DNA of 57,512 bases from Gammaproteobacteria bacterium (GTDB lineage: Bacteria > Pseudomonadota > Gammaproteobacteria > Burkholderiales > Burkholderiaceae_C): assembly GCA_018820395.1 (NCBI GenBank), contig JAHJOG010000269.1, forward strand, positions 1 to 57,512. The letters are read 5' to 3'. Below are positions 36,981 through 45,327 of this stretch, in pieces. Positions within the stretch are counted from its first letter, which is position 1; each line of letters starts with the position of its first letter. The position numbers were made by a program, and so were the translations under genes. Below the pieces are notes generated by a model. The model was not told the origin of the DNA. It did no database searches and saw only the letters and a program-made list of their open reading frames with translations.

Positions 36981-37864
36981 GCGCATGGTGCATCACCGTG
37001 GTGCTGCACCCCTGGCAGAGCGACCGCGAAGAGGGAGAGCGCCTGGTCGCGGAAACCGCCGGCCTGCTGCCGGGCTCGCCACTTCAGGTGCTGAAGTTCG
37101 TCGGCGAGATGCATCCGACTGCGCTGGCCGATCGCCTGGTCGAAGGGCTCGGCGAGTGGGACGGCCGGCAGCTGGTCCTGCTCCCGACGGGCACGGAAAG
37201 CGAACTCATCGCCGCGCGCGTGGCCGACCGGTGCGGCGGCGCGAGCTTCGGGCGATGCACCGCGCTCGCGATCGATGCCGAAGCCGTCACCGGCCGGCGC
37301 GCCGCCTTCGGTGGCCGGCTCGAACTCGCGCTCTGCAGCACCGCGCGCATCACCTGCGCCACGCTGCGCCCCGGACCGGCCGCGCAGGTTCCCACGGTGG
37401 AAACGACCGAGATCGCCATGCAGGCGCCCTTGCCGTGGCGGGCCGATCCGGTGCCGGCCGACGACCAGCGGCCGCGTGTCGAGGGCGCGGCCATGGTGAT
37501 CGCCGGCGGCCGCGGCATCGGTGGGCCGGAAGGCTTCGAATGGCTGTCGCGCATCGCATCGGCCTTGGGCACCGGGGTGGGCGTCGGCGGGAGCCTGCCG
37601 GCGGTGGACGCGGGCTGGGTGCCGGTGGCGCATCAGGTGGGCCAGTCGGGCAAGTTCGTGGCGCCCCGCGTCTACGTGGCCGTGGCGATCTCGGGGACGC
37701 CGCAGCACATGGCCGGCGTCGCGCCGACCACGCGCATCGTGGCGCTCAACAACGACCGCGACGCACCGATCTTCTCGCGGTGCGACGTCGCGGTGCAGGG
37801 CGACTGGCAGGACATCCTGCCCCTGCTCGCCCGCGAACTCGAAGCGCGTCGCGCGTCCGCGTGA
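36977..37864 (+). CDS. etfA: Electron transfer flavoprotein alpha subunit-like
   Basis: ETF alpha-type protein of 295 residues with the C-terminal FAD domain (GRGIGGPEGFEWL, VDAGW, HQVGQSGKFVAP, QHMAG, LNNDRDAPIF). The FAD-contacting arginine of GASR in ordinary EtfA is leucine here (GGSL, L207). It overlaps etfB by 4 bp. The substitution may raise or lower the flavin potential and suggests a specialised ETF with a dedicated partner. Confidence 0.87.
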   Translation: MSAWCITVVLHPWQSDREEGERLVAETAGLLPGSPLQVLKFVGEMHPTALADRLVEGLGEWDGRQLVLLPTGTESELIAARVADRCGGASFGRCTALAIDAEAVTGRRAAFGGRLELALCSTARITCATLRPGPAAQVPTVETTEIAMQAPLPWRADPVPADDQRPRVEGAAMVIAGGRGIGGPEGFEWLSRIASALGTGVGVGGSLPAVDAGWVPVAHQVGQSGKFVAPRVYVAVAISGTPQHMAGVAPTTRIVALNNDRDAPIFSRCDVAVQGDWQDILPLLARELEARRASA

Positions 37865-37946
37865 GCGCTAACCTGGTCGAATCGGAGGGCTCTACAATGC
37901 CCCTCCGCACATCCAGCAGGAGCTAGAAATCGATCGACTTTGGGGC

Positions 37947-38867
37947 ATGGAGGTCTTCGTTCGCGTCGCCGAGTGCGGCAGCTTCTCGCGTGCCGCCGAG
38001 TCGCTCGACCTCGCCAACGCCACCGTCACCACCTGCGTGCGCAATCTCGAGCGGCATCTCGACGTCACGCTCATCAACCGCGACACGCGACGCCTCCGGC
38101 TCACCGAAGAAGGCCAGATGTTCCTGCTGCGCGCACGCGACCTGCTCGAATCGGTCGCGCGCACCGAAGAAGAAATCCGCAGCCAGGTTGGCCAGCTTCG
38201 CGGGCGGCTCCACATCGAGACGCCGATCTCGCTCGGCCACGCGCTGCTGTGCCCGGCTCTGCCCGATTTCGCCAAGCGCTACCCCGAAATCTCCACCGCG
38301 GTCACGCTCAGCAACCAGCCGCACCACGTGATCGAGCGCGGCATCGACGTTGCGATCCGCATGGACCAGGTGGAAGACGCCGACCTGATCGCGCGTCCGA
38401 TCTACGAGGGCAGCTACATCGTGTGCTGTGCGCCCGACCTGGTGGGCACCCTGCCCGCGCACCCGGACGAACTCGACCGGCGGCGCTGCATCGGCATCCT
38501 GCCGGAAGAGCGGCGCTTCGTGAATCCGTGGCTGCTCCGCAAGGGCGAAGAGCGCGTCGAGATCCGCCCCGACGGCCCCTTGCACTTCAACAGCAGCGAC
38601 GCCCTGCTGATGGCCGCGCAACGCGGCGCCGGCGTGACCTGCGTGCTCGATGTGTTCGTCAACAGCCAGCTCGCCGACGGCACGCTGGTGCAGGTCTATC
38701 CCGAATGGGAAACGGCGGTGAAGACCTTCTATGTGGTCATGGCGCAGTCGCGTGTCGGCTCGGCCAAGGTCAAGGCCTTCACCGACTTCCTGTTCGACGT
38801 GTTCGCCACGCAGCGCCGGCCCAGCGGGCACAGCGTGGTCGGCGTGCGGCCGATCGGCAAGCGCTGA
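37947..38867 (+). CDS. LysR-family transcriptional regulator
   Basis: LysR-type regulator of at least 306 residues, with N-terminal winged helix (FSRAAESLDLANATVTTCVRN) and a LysR substrate-binding domain. The annotated ATG at 37947 lacks the first residues typical of the family. AGGAG at 37918-37922 is six bases from an in-frame ATC (37929-37931), which would give IDRLWGMEVF, the normal LysR opening. TACAAT at 37893-37898 could be the -10. It may control the neighbouring ETF or flavoprotein genes; its ligand is unknown. Confidence 0.9.
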   Translation: MEVFVRVAECGSFSRAAESLDLANATVTTCVRNLERHLDVTLINRDTRRLRLTEEGQMFLLRARDLLESVARTEEEIRSQVGQLRGRLHIETPISLGHALLCPALPDFAKRYPEISTAVTLSNQPHHVIERGIDVAIRMDQVEDADLIARPIYEGSYIVCCAPDLVGTLPAHPDELDRRRCIGILPEERRFVNPWLLRKGEERVEIRPDGPLHFNSSDALLMAAQRGAGVTCVLDVFVNSQLADGTLVQVYPEWETAVKTFYVVMAQSRVGSAKVKAFTDFLFDVFATQRRPSGHSVVGVRPIGKR

Positions 38868-38933
38868 CGGGCGGCTGAGCGCAGGCCTTTTGCGGCGGCG
38901 CGCCAGAGCCCGCGTCCTCGGTGCTTCAGGGCT

Positions 38934-40331
38934 TCAATGCGCGAGGGCGGCGGCGCCTTCGGCATGCATCGCACTCCGCGCCGCCAGCCGCCCGAACACC
39001 ACCGCCTTGCCCAAGGCCGACCCGGTCATGTAGGCGCCGCCATGAAAACCACCCACCACCTCGCCGGCCGCATGCAGGCCCGCGATCGGTTCGCCGAAGA
39101 CGTCGATGACCTTCATCTGCGCGTCGATGCGCAGACCGCAATAGGTGCCGAACACCGCCGCGGTCGACGGGTAGGCATAGAAGGGCCCGGTCTCGATGCG
39201 CCGCAGCTCTCCCTGGCGATGCACCAGCGTCTCGCGGCCGAACTCGGGGTCGTGGCCCTCGTCGACGAAGCGGTTGTAGCGCGCCACCGTGTCGCGCAGC
39301 GTTTCCGCGGGCAGCTCGATCTGCCGCGCCAGCGCATCGAGCGTGTCTGCCTTCACGATCAAGCCTTCTTCCATGCGCCGCCCGAAGTCGAGGATGCGCA
39401 CGCGGTCGTCGCCGCTCTGAAAGATCGGCTCGTCGAAGATCTGGTAGCTCGTGTGGTAGGGCTGGCGCATCACGGCGTCGCCGAGCAGCTTGTACGAGAT
39501 CGACTCGTCCACGAAGCGATGCCCGTCCTGGTTCACCGCGATCGCGCCCTTGTAGACGGCCAGGCAGCTGTGATTGTTCAGCTCGTCCGTCGGGTGCTTG
39601 CCGAAGGTGCCCTTGATGTAGGCCATGTCGCGCATGTCGGCGCCGAGCTTCCAGGCCATGCGCAGGCCGTCGCCCACGTTGCCTTCACCGCCGACGAACA
39701 CGGCTTCGGCGTACTGCGGCGCGAAGCGGTGCACCAGCTCGGCATTGCGGCAGAAGCCGCCACTCGCCAGCAGCACGCCGCGTGCCGATTCGAAGCGGCA
39801 GGGGCCTTCGGGCCCTTCGGCGATCACGCCGGTGACCGGGGCGGTTTCGCTCTCTCGCACCAGGCGCTGCGCGCCGGTCGACATGTGCACCGTCACTCGC
39901 CCGGTGGCCCGGCACTTCGCGGCCAACAGCCGCACCATGTCGGCCGGGTCGACCGTGTGCACACGCGGCACCGACTGGCCCGACGAGGCTTCCAGCGACG
40001 GGCTGAACTGCAGGCCGAGCCCGCGCAGCCACTGGTAGGTGTCGAGCTGGTGGCTCACGTACGCATCGATGAGTGCCGGGTCGGCGTCGTTCTGGCCCAC
40101 TTCGATCAGGTCGCGACGCAACAGATCGTCCGAATCCTCGATGCCCTCCGCCTGCTGCAGGTCGGTGCCGGCGAAGGCCAGGCAACCGCCGCTCATCGCT
40201 GACGAGCCGCCGATGTCCGCCGTCTTTTCGAGCAGCGTGACGTCGATGCCCGCCGTCGCGGCTTCGAGCGCCGCGGCGAATCCCGCGGCACCGCCGCCGA
40301 TCACCAGCAGGCCGCATTGCTCCACCTTCAT
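38934..40331 (-). CDS. FAD-dependent oxidoreductase, fumarate reductase flavoprotein-like
   Basis: Flavoprotein of 465 residues with N-terminal GGGAAGFAAALEA dinucleotide motif, GGSSAMSGG, and a C-terminal GEVVGGFHGGAYMTG flavin loop. It resembles soluble fumarate reductases and 3-ketosteroid dehydrogenases, lacks a haem domain, and has no export signal. Its start overlaps the upstream racemase-like gene by 4 bp. It probably introduces or reduces a double bond in a dicarboxylate- or ketone-like pathway intermediate. Confidence 0.88.
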   Translation of the reverse strand: MKVEQCGLLVIGGGAAGFAAALEAATAGIDVTLLEKTADIGGSSAMSGGCLAFAGTDLQQAEGIEDSDDLLRRDLIEVGQNDADPALIDAYVSHQLDTYQWLRGLGLQFSPSLEASSGQSVPRVHTVDPADMVRLLAAKCRATGRVTVHMSTGAQRLVRESETAPVTGVIAEGPEGPCRFESARGVLLASGGFCRNAELVHRFAPQYAEAVFVGGEGNVGDGLRMAWKLGADMRDMAYIKGTFGKHPTDELNNHSCLAVYKGAIAVNQDGHRFVDESISYKLLGDAVMRQPYHTSYQIFDEPIFQSGDDRVRILDFGRRMEEGLIVKADTLDALARQIELPAETLRDTVARYNRFVDEGHDPEFGRETLVHRQGELRRIETGPFYAYPSTAAVFGTYCGLRIDAQMKVIDVFGEPIAGLHAAGEVVGGFHGGAYMTGSALGKAVVFGRLAARSAMHAEGAAALAH

Positions 40332-41134
40332 GCGGCGCTCCCGCGGCCGTAGAAGGCCATCAGTTCATCGACGCGTTCGCGCGCGGGCGGCTCGTTCCAG
40401 TAGCCGCGCTGGCAGCGCTCGACGCCACTCTGCCGCTTCAGGTCGACCAGCATTTCGGCATGCTTGACCCAGCACGAGAGCGAGTCGAGCACGGGCACGC
40501 CGTCGACGCTCGAGATCTTCTGGCTCGCCAGCAGCACGCACAGCGGCGCCTCGCCGGGGATGAGGACCTCGGCACCTTCGGCGATGCGCTTGCGCGCGGC
40601 CTCGCGAAAGCGGTCGATCAGCGGCCCGGGTGAGCTGAAGCCTTCGAGCACGTCGTTGAAGCGAAAGCCGACGTCGGTCACGCCTGCGAAACGGCCGCCC
40701 AGCCCGTACTTCACCGCGTTGTCGGCGATCAGGTCGGTGAGCTCGCTGATGAACACCATCACCGCGAAGCGCGCGCCGAGCAGACACGACGACAGCATGG
40801 CCGATTCGCCGTAGCCGACCACCGGAATGCGCAGCAGGCTGCGGATCTCGCGCAGCGCAGGGTCCGGCAGGGAGCTGATCGCATAGGCGTCGAAGCCTTC
40901 GCGTTCGGCGGCAAGGCCGGCCTCGATGAACTGCGTGGCGTGCAGGTGCTGCAGCGCCGCGTGGCGGATGTCGTTGCCCGGGTAGTTGCTGCGGTAGGTG
41001 CCGGGGCGCATGCCATGCATCACCACCTCGGTGTCGGGCCGCGCGACATGCTTGAAATGCGCACGCAGCGCGTCGTCGTAGGCACCCAGGTCCGACAGGA
41101 CCGTGAAGCTCTGGTGCCAGATTCGAATCGTCAT
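40328..41134 (-). CDS. Asp/Glu/hydantoin racemase-fold protein with altered cysteines
   Basis: Aspartate/glutamate racemase superfamily member of 268 residues. The usual first catalytic cysteine position (x-C-F-S-D-P) is S88 in ISSLPDP, and the second (LGC) is E195 in LIPGEAP. Two-base racemisation by cysteines therefore cannot operate. The ATG at 41134 has AAGG five bases upstream. A paralogue at 54772-55620 shares the IPG(D/E) change. Family relatives include maleate isomerase and arylmalonate decarboxylase, so an isomerase or decarboxylase role is possible. Confidence 0.85.
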   Translation of the reverse strand: MTIRIWHQSFTVLSDLGAYDDALRAHFKHVARPDTEVVMHGMRPGTYRSNYPGNDIRHAALQHLHATQFIEAGLAAEREGFDAYAISSLPDPALREIRSLLRIPVVGYGESAMLSSCLLGARFAVMVFISELTDLIADNAVKYGLGGRFAGVTDVGFRFNDVLEGFSSPGPLIDRFREAARKRIAEGAEVLIPGEAPLCVLLASQKISSVDGVPVLDSLSCWVKHAEMLVDLKRQSGVERCQRGYWNEPPARERVDELMAFYGRGSAA

Positions 41135-41154
41135 CGCCTTGCCTTCCGGTGCCG

Positions 41155-41736
41155 TCAGGCGGTGAAGTCGACGATGTCGCTGGTGGCCGTCTTGCAGAAG
41201 CGGCCCAGGCTGCCCATGGAGTTGGCATGCTCCTCGACCGAATGCGCGCAGCAGCAGTCTTCGAGCACGATCATCTCGAAATCGCGGTCGTGGCCGTCGC
41301 GCACGGTCGCCTGCACGACGGCTTGCGTCGAGACTCCCGAGCAGTAGATGCGCTCGATGCCGAGTGCGCTCAGCTGCGCGACCAGCGTCGTCGAATAGAA
41401 CGGGCTCACGCGGTGCTTGGTCACCTGCACGTCGCCCGGGCGCTGCTCGAGCGCCTCGTGGATCCCGGTGCCCCACTGGCCCAGCTTGAAGAGGCCGGCC
41501 TTGGGCGCGCCCGAGAAGACGGGCGAGTTCTTGGGGCATTCCACGTAGCCTTCGGAAAATCCGACGCGCACGAAGCCGACCGCCACGCCGGCGGAGCGCG
41601 CCTTCTTCAACGCGGCCGCGGTGTTTTCCACCACGCGCCGCGCGCGCACCTGCTCGCCGAGCGGCGATTTTCCGTTGGGCCCGTCCGCATGGACCAGGTC
41701 GTTCTGCATGTCGAGGATGAGGTAGATCGATTTCAT
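41155..41736 (-). CDS. Isochorismatase-fold hydrolase lacking the catalytic cysteine
   Basis: Cysteine-hydrolase superfamily protein of 193 residues. D9 (LILDMQND) and K107 (VTKHR) of the triad are present, but the position of the nucleophilic cysteine is V140 in GVSTQAVVQAT. A cluster of three cysteines occurs later in LEDCCCAHS. True isochorismatases also lack the cysteine, so vinyl-ether or other non-amidase chemistry is possible. The start at 41736 is preferred; a GTG at 41745 is an alternative. Confidence 0.85.
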   Translation of the reverse strand: MKSIYLILDMQNDLVHADGPNGKSPLGEQVRARRVVENTAAALKKARSAGVAVGFVRVGFSEGYVECPKNSPVFSGAPKAGLFKLGQWGTGIHEALEQRPGDVQVTKHRVSPFYSTTLVAQLSALGIERIYCSGVSTQAVVQATVRDGHDRDFEMIVLEDCCCAHSVEEHANSMGSLGRFCKTATSDIVDFTA

Positions 41737-41809
41737 CGATGTCACTTTCGTTCCGGATAAAGGGTGAGGGTTCGGGCGGCGAGACGTCCGCTGCAGGGCC
41801 GCGGGCGGC

Positions 41810-42595
41810 TCAGTCGCACAGCATGCCCCCGTTGATGTCCATGATCTCGCCCGTGATGAAAGAGGCCTCGCGCGACGCGAGGAAAAGCACCGCGTTGGCG
41901 ATGTCGGCGGCCGCGCCCATGCGCCCGGCCGGAATCAGCGCCTTGAGCTGCGCCGGAAAACTCGTGGTCATGGGCGTGGCGATCGGCCCCGGCGCCACCG
42001 CGTTCACGGTGATGCCGTGCGCCGCCAGTTCCTTCGCCAGAAAGCCGGTCATTGCATGCACCCCGGCCTTGGAAACGCCATAGGCCACGTTGCCGGCGCG
42101 CTGCTGCTCGGCCGGATCGATCCACGGCCGCGCGTTGCCCGCGTTCTTGCCGACCACCGAGCCGATGTTCACGATGCGGCCGAAGCCGGCGCGCTTCATG
42201 CCTGCCATGACGGCCTGGCACGCGAGAAAACTGCCCTTCAGGTTGATGTCGATCACGCGGTCCCATTCGGCCTCGGCCAGTTCCTCTGCGCTGCCGAACG
42301 ACACCACGCCCGCCACGTTGACCAGCAGGTCCACCGGGCCGAGCACCTCCTCGATGCGCGAGACGAGCGACGCGATCGAGCCGCGGTCGGTGACGTCGAG
42401 CTTCATCGTGGCGCTGGCGAGGGACGGGGCGTCGGCTTCCGACGCGGTGGCTGCGCCGCCGCTGTCGGCGCACACGGCGGTGGCGCCGCGCGCACGCAGC
42501 GCGTCGATGACGGCGCTGCCGATCACGCCGCTGCCGCCCGTGACCAGCGCGATGCGTCCCGCGAAGCCCTCGCCCGAGATGTCCGCTGCGCTCAT
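41810..42595 (-). CDS. SDR family oxidoreductase
   Basis: Short-chain dehydrogenase of 261 residues with TGGSGVIG, VNVAG, catalytic NIGSVVG and YGVSK, and a C-terminal INGG. It overlaps the stop of the upstream flavoprotein by 4 bp, so both belong to the leftward six-gene operon from 45173. An insertion-like segment (ARPWIDPAEQQRAGN) before the catalytic tyrosine is longer than in most SDRs and may shape the substrate site. Confidence 0.9.
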   Translation of the reverse strand: MSAADISGEGFAGRIALVTGGSGVIGSAVIDALRARGATAVCADSGGAATASEADAPSLASATMKLDVTDRGSIASLVSRIEEVLGPVDLLVNVAGVVSFGSAEELAEAEWDRVIDINLKGSFLACQAVMAGMKRAGFGRIVNIGSVVGKNAGNARPWIDPAEQQRAGNVAYGVSKAGVHAMTGFLAKELAAHGITVNAVAPGPIATPMTTSFPAQLKALIPAGRMGAAADIANAVLFLASREASFITGEIMDINGGMLCD

Positions 42596-44049
42596 GCAGC
42601 AGCACCCTGCGGTGTCGATGCCGCGGCGAACTGCCCGGCGATCCGGCCGAACACCAGCCCCTTGAGCACCGAGGTCGCGCCGGTGTAGTTGCGGTAGTAG
42701 ATGCCGGCCGTTTCGCCCGCCGCATACAGGCCCGCGATCGGTTCGCCGTCGCCGTCGAGCACGCGGGCCGAGGCATCGACCTTGAGCCCGCCGAAGGTGA
42801 ACACGTTCGACGAGATGATCGGGTAGGCGTGATAAGGCCCTTCGGTCAGCGGCGTCGCCCAGTTGGACTTGGGCGGCTCGAGCCCCCGCGTGGCGAGCCC
42901 GTCGAGTTCGAGCGGCTTCCACGGGCCTTCGACGCAGGCTGCGTTGTAGTCGGCCACCGTGGCTTCGAGCGCCGCGGCCGGCACGCCGATGCGCTCAGCG
43001 AGTTGCGCCAGGCTGTCGCCCGCCACCGGCGGCTTGTCGGTGCGGATGCCCAGACGATAGTTGGGAATGCGCGTGTGCCGCGCATCGAGAACCACCCAAG
43101 CCGTGCCTTCGCGCTGCTCGTAGATGCGGCGCGTCACGCGCTCGTAGTACGCATCCACGGTGCCTGGTGCTTCGTCGGCGAAGCGCTTGCCTTCGAGGTT
43201 GACCAGAATGCCGTACGGAAAGATGAAGATCGACGGCTCCGCGACACCCGAGCGCGGGTCGACCGGCTCGGCGTGGTAGCTGCCGAAATCGCCGCAGCCG
43301 GCAGCGCCGGCCAGGAGCCCCATCGCGATGCCCTCGCCGCGGTTGTAGTAGCCGCCCTTGCACACCGGCCGCAAGTACACCGAGCGCGGCCCGACGTAGC
43401 GCGTCATCATCTCGGCGCTGCCTTCGAAGCCGCCGCAGGCGAGCACCACCTGCCCGCCCAGCACGCGCGAACCACCGCCGCGTACGCGCACCTTGAGCCC
43501 GGTCACGCTCCCGCTTTCGTCCTGCCGCAGGCCTTGCGCCGTGGTTTCGTAGAAGAAGCTCACCTTCAGGCTTTCGGCCCGCGCGGCGAGCGCCTCGACC
43601 AGTGCAGCGCCGCCGCCCACCGGCAACAGCCGCGGCTGCGACTTGGTCAGGAACTGCGTCGGCAGGAAGTCGAAACGCACCCCCATGCCCTGCAGCCACG
43701 CGATGGTCTCGCCGGCACCGGCCGACAGGCGCTCGATCACGGACGGATCGGCCAGGCTCAATGCCTTGGCCAGCGCCCCGCGCTGCGAATGCGCCGTCTC
43801 TTCGACCAGCTCGGGGTCGATCGCGCCAGAGCCGTTCTCGGCCAGGTGCGTCTCGAAATCGTCGGTGACTTCGGTGAGGCTCTTCATCCGCAGGTAGGCC
43901 TCGGTGTAGCGGCTCTGGCCGCCCCGCTCCTCGCGCGTGGCCCGCTCGATCACGACGACGCGCAAGCCCGCCTCGGCAGCCGCCACGGCGGCCGAGAGGC
44001 CCGCGACGCCGCAGCCCGCCACCACCAGATCGAATTGCATGTCCGCCAT
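42592..44049 (-). CDS. FAD-dependent tricarballylate dehydrogenase-like protein
   Basis: Flavoprotein of 485 residues. The N-terminal motif GCGVAGLSAA and the ERGGQSRYTEAYLRM segment near residue 42 are the pattern seen in TcuA tricarballylate dehydrogenases; the C-terminal GLYAAGETAG flavin loop is present. TcuA oxidises tricarballylate to cis-aconitate. The ATG at 44049 has GAGGAA about five bases upstream. It lies 14 bp after the transglutaminase-like gene in one operon. Confidence 0.88.
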   Translation of the reverse strand: MADMQFDLVVAGCGVAGLSAAVAAAEAGLRVVVIERATREERGGQSRYTEAYLRMKSLTEVTDDFETHLAENGSGAIDPELVEETAHSQRGALAKALSLADPSVIERLSAGAGETIAWLQGMGVRFDFLPTQFLTKSQPRLLPVGGGAALVEALAARAESLKVSFFYETTAQGLRQDESGSVTGLKVRVRGGGSRVLGGQVVLACGGFEGSAEMMTRYVGPRSVYLRPVCKGGYYNRGEGIAMGLLAGAAGCGDFGSYHAEPVDPRSGVAEPSIFIFPYGILVNLEGKRFADEAPGTVDAYYERVTRRIYEQREGTAWVVLDARHTRIPNYRLGIRTDKPPVAGDSLAQLAERIGVPAAALEATVADYNAACVEGPWKPLELDGLATRGLEPPKSNWATPLTEGPYHAYPIISSNVFTFGGLKVDASARVLDGDGEPIAGLYAAGETAGIYYRNYTGATSVLKGLVFGRIAGQFAAASTPQGAAA

Positions 44050-44063
44050 GGTCTTCCTCGTGT

Positions 44064-45173
44064 TCAAGCGACTTCGCGCGCCGAGATGCGGTAGCCGAAG
44101 GTGTCGGGCGCGTAGGAATCCAGCCGCCCGCGCGAGGTCTCGGCCACCGGGTACATGAGGAAACCCATCGGTCGGCCGCTGGAGCCCGGCAACACGACGT
44201 CGTGCGCGTCGTTGTAGGCCATCCAGTTGCCTTCGCAGCAGCCGAAGAGCTTGTCGTAGACCGGCTTCACGACGGGATGGTCGACGTTGCGGATCCACTG
44301 CGCCGTTTCCTGCCGCATGACCTTGGTGACATCGGCCGGGTCCATGGCCACCCAGCCCTGGCCCCTGACGAAGGCCTCGGCGCGGCAATGCTGCGCGGCG
44401 GCCAGCTTCTCGGAATTGCCGCCGAGCTCCTTGTAGCCGAAGGCCGACGGTGCGATGCGCACGCCGTACAGATCGCGCGCCGGAATGCCGACCGAGCGGC
44501 ACATGCCGACGAAGAGCGCGTTGATGTCCGCGCACTTGCCCGACGGGTGGCTCATCTTCAGCATCGCATTGACGTCGCCTTCGCCGCAGCCGCGCACCGA
44601 CGGCTCTCGGTGGACGTTGGTGGCGACCCAGTCGTAGATGGCGCGCAGGCGCGGCACGTCGCCTTGCACGCCCTCGGTGGCCTGCAAGGCCGCGGCACGC
44701 ACCAGCCCGTCGGTGGGGATCAGCGGCGTGGGTTGCGTCCAGGCCGCGGCGAGGGAGGCGTCCGGACGGGCGGCGCCGCGCGCCTGCCAATCGACGGCGC
44801 GGTCGCGCGTGCGGACCCGGCTCGTCACTTCGAGCAGCGCCGTCGCCGTGCCGGGCTGAAAGCGTGCGTGCACCATCTTCACGCCCTGCGATGCATCGTG
44901 GGCCAGCGCGGCTTCACCGTTGCTGCCGAAGCTCGTCGAGAGCGATTGCTGCCAGTCGCTCTCGATCGAAGGCACGGGCACCCACACCTGCGCGCCGCCC
45001 TCGGGCAGAGCCATCTCGACGCGTGTCGTGACGTCAAAGGTGCGCCACGACGTGGCCCCCGGCTCGAAGCGCCGCGCATCGGCGGCGAACACGACCTTTT
45101 GCATGGAGAAGGGCAAGGCGGCGGCGGCAGCGGCGGCGGTGGCCTGGCGAAGAATGTGGCGGCGAGAGTGCAC
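44064..45173 (-). CDS. Exported transglutaminase-like protein
   Basis: Transglutaminase/protease-fold protein of 369 residues. The catalytic triad is visible as C214 (SGKCAD), H262 (AQHCRAEAF) and D278 (DPAD). The N-terminal SRRHILRQ followed by an alanine-rich hydrophobic stretch is a twin-arginine-like signal. The GTG at 45173 is chosen because AGGAG lies six bases upstream. Bacterial proteins of this type are often amidases or cysteine proteases rather than cross-linkers. It heads the operon of flavoprotein, SDR and racemase-fold genes. Confidence 0.85.
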   Translation of the reverse strand: MHSRRHILRQATAAAAAAALPFSMQKVVFAADARRFEPGATSWRTFDVTTRVEMALPEGGAQVWVPVPSIESDWQQSLSTSFGSNGEAALAHDASQGVKMVHARFQPGTATALLEVTSRVRTRDRAVDWQARGAARPDASLAAAWTQPTPLIPTDGLVRAAALQATEGVQGDVPRLRAIYDWVATNVHREPSVRGCGEGDVNAMLKMSHPSGKCADINALFVGMCRSVGIPARDLYGVRIAPSAFGYKELGGNSEKLAAAQHCRAEAFVRGQGWVAMDPADVTKVMRQETAQWIRNVDHPVVKPVYDKLFGCCEGNWMAYNDAHDVVLPGSSGRPMGFLMYPVAETSRGRLDSYAPDTFGYRISAREVA

Positions 45174-45247
45174 AGTGGGCTCCTGTCGATGTGTTTGACT
45201 CGGCGGCAATGATGGCCCGGTCGCCCGCGAATCGAGAGCGCAAAAAC

Positions 45248-45262
45248 CGAAAAGTGGTTTCG
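45248..45262. promoter_or_regulatory. GAA-N7-TTC palindrome, site 5
   Basis: CGAAAAGTGGTTTCG has perfect CGAA/TTCG arms (CGAAA/TTTCG with five bases between). It lies between the divergent transglutaminase-like operon (75 bp) and the SDR pair (66 bp). Confidence 0.52.
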
Positions 45263-45327
45263 TCGAATCGCGCTGTCGGCCGCCCCTGTCCGCTCCTACA
45301 GTCGGGGCGTTTCACCAAGGAGATGAC

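Noticed and set aside
37860-37873. A further LacI-type operator near the LysR gene (AGCGCTAAC core)
   Set aside because: Only the right half matches the dyad; the left arm does not, and it overlaps the end of the etfA-like gene.
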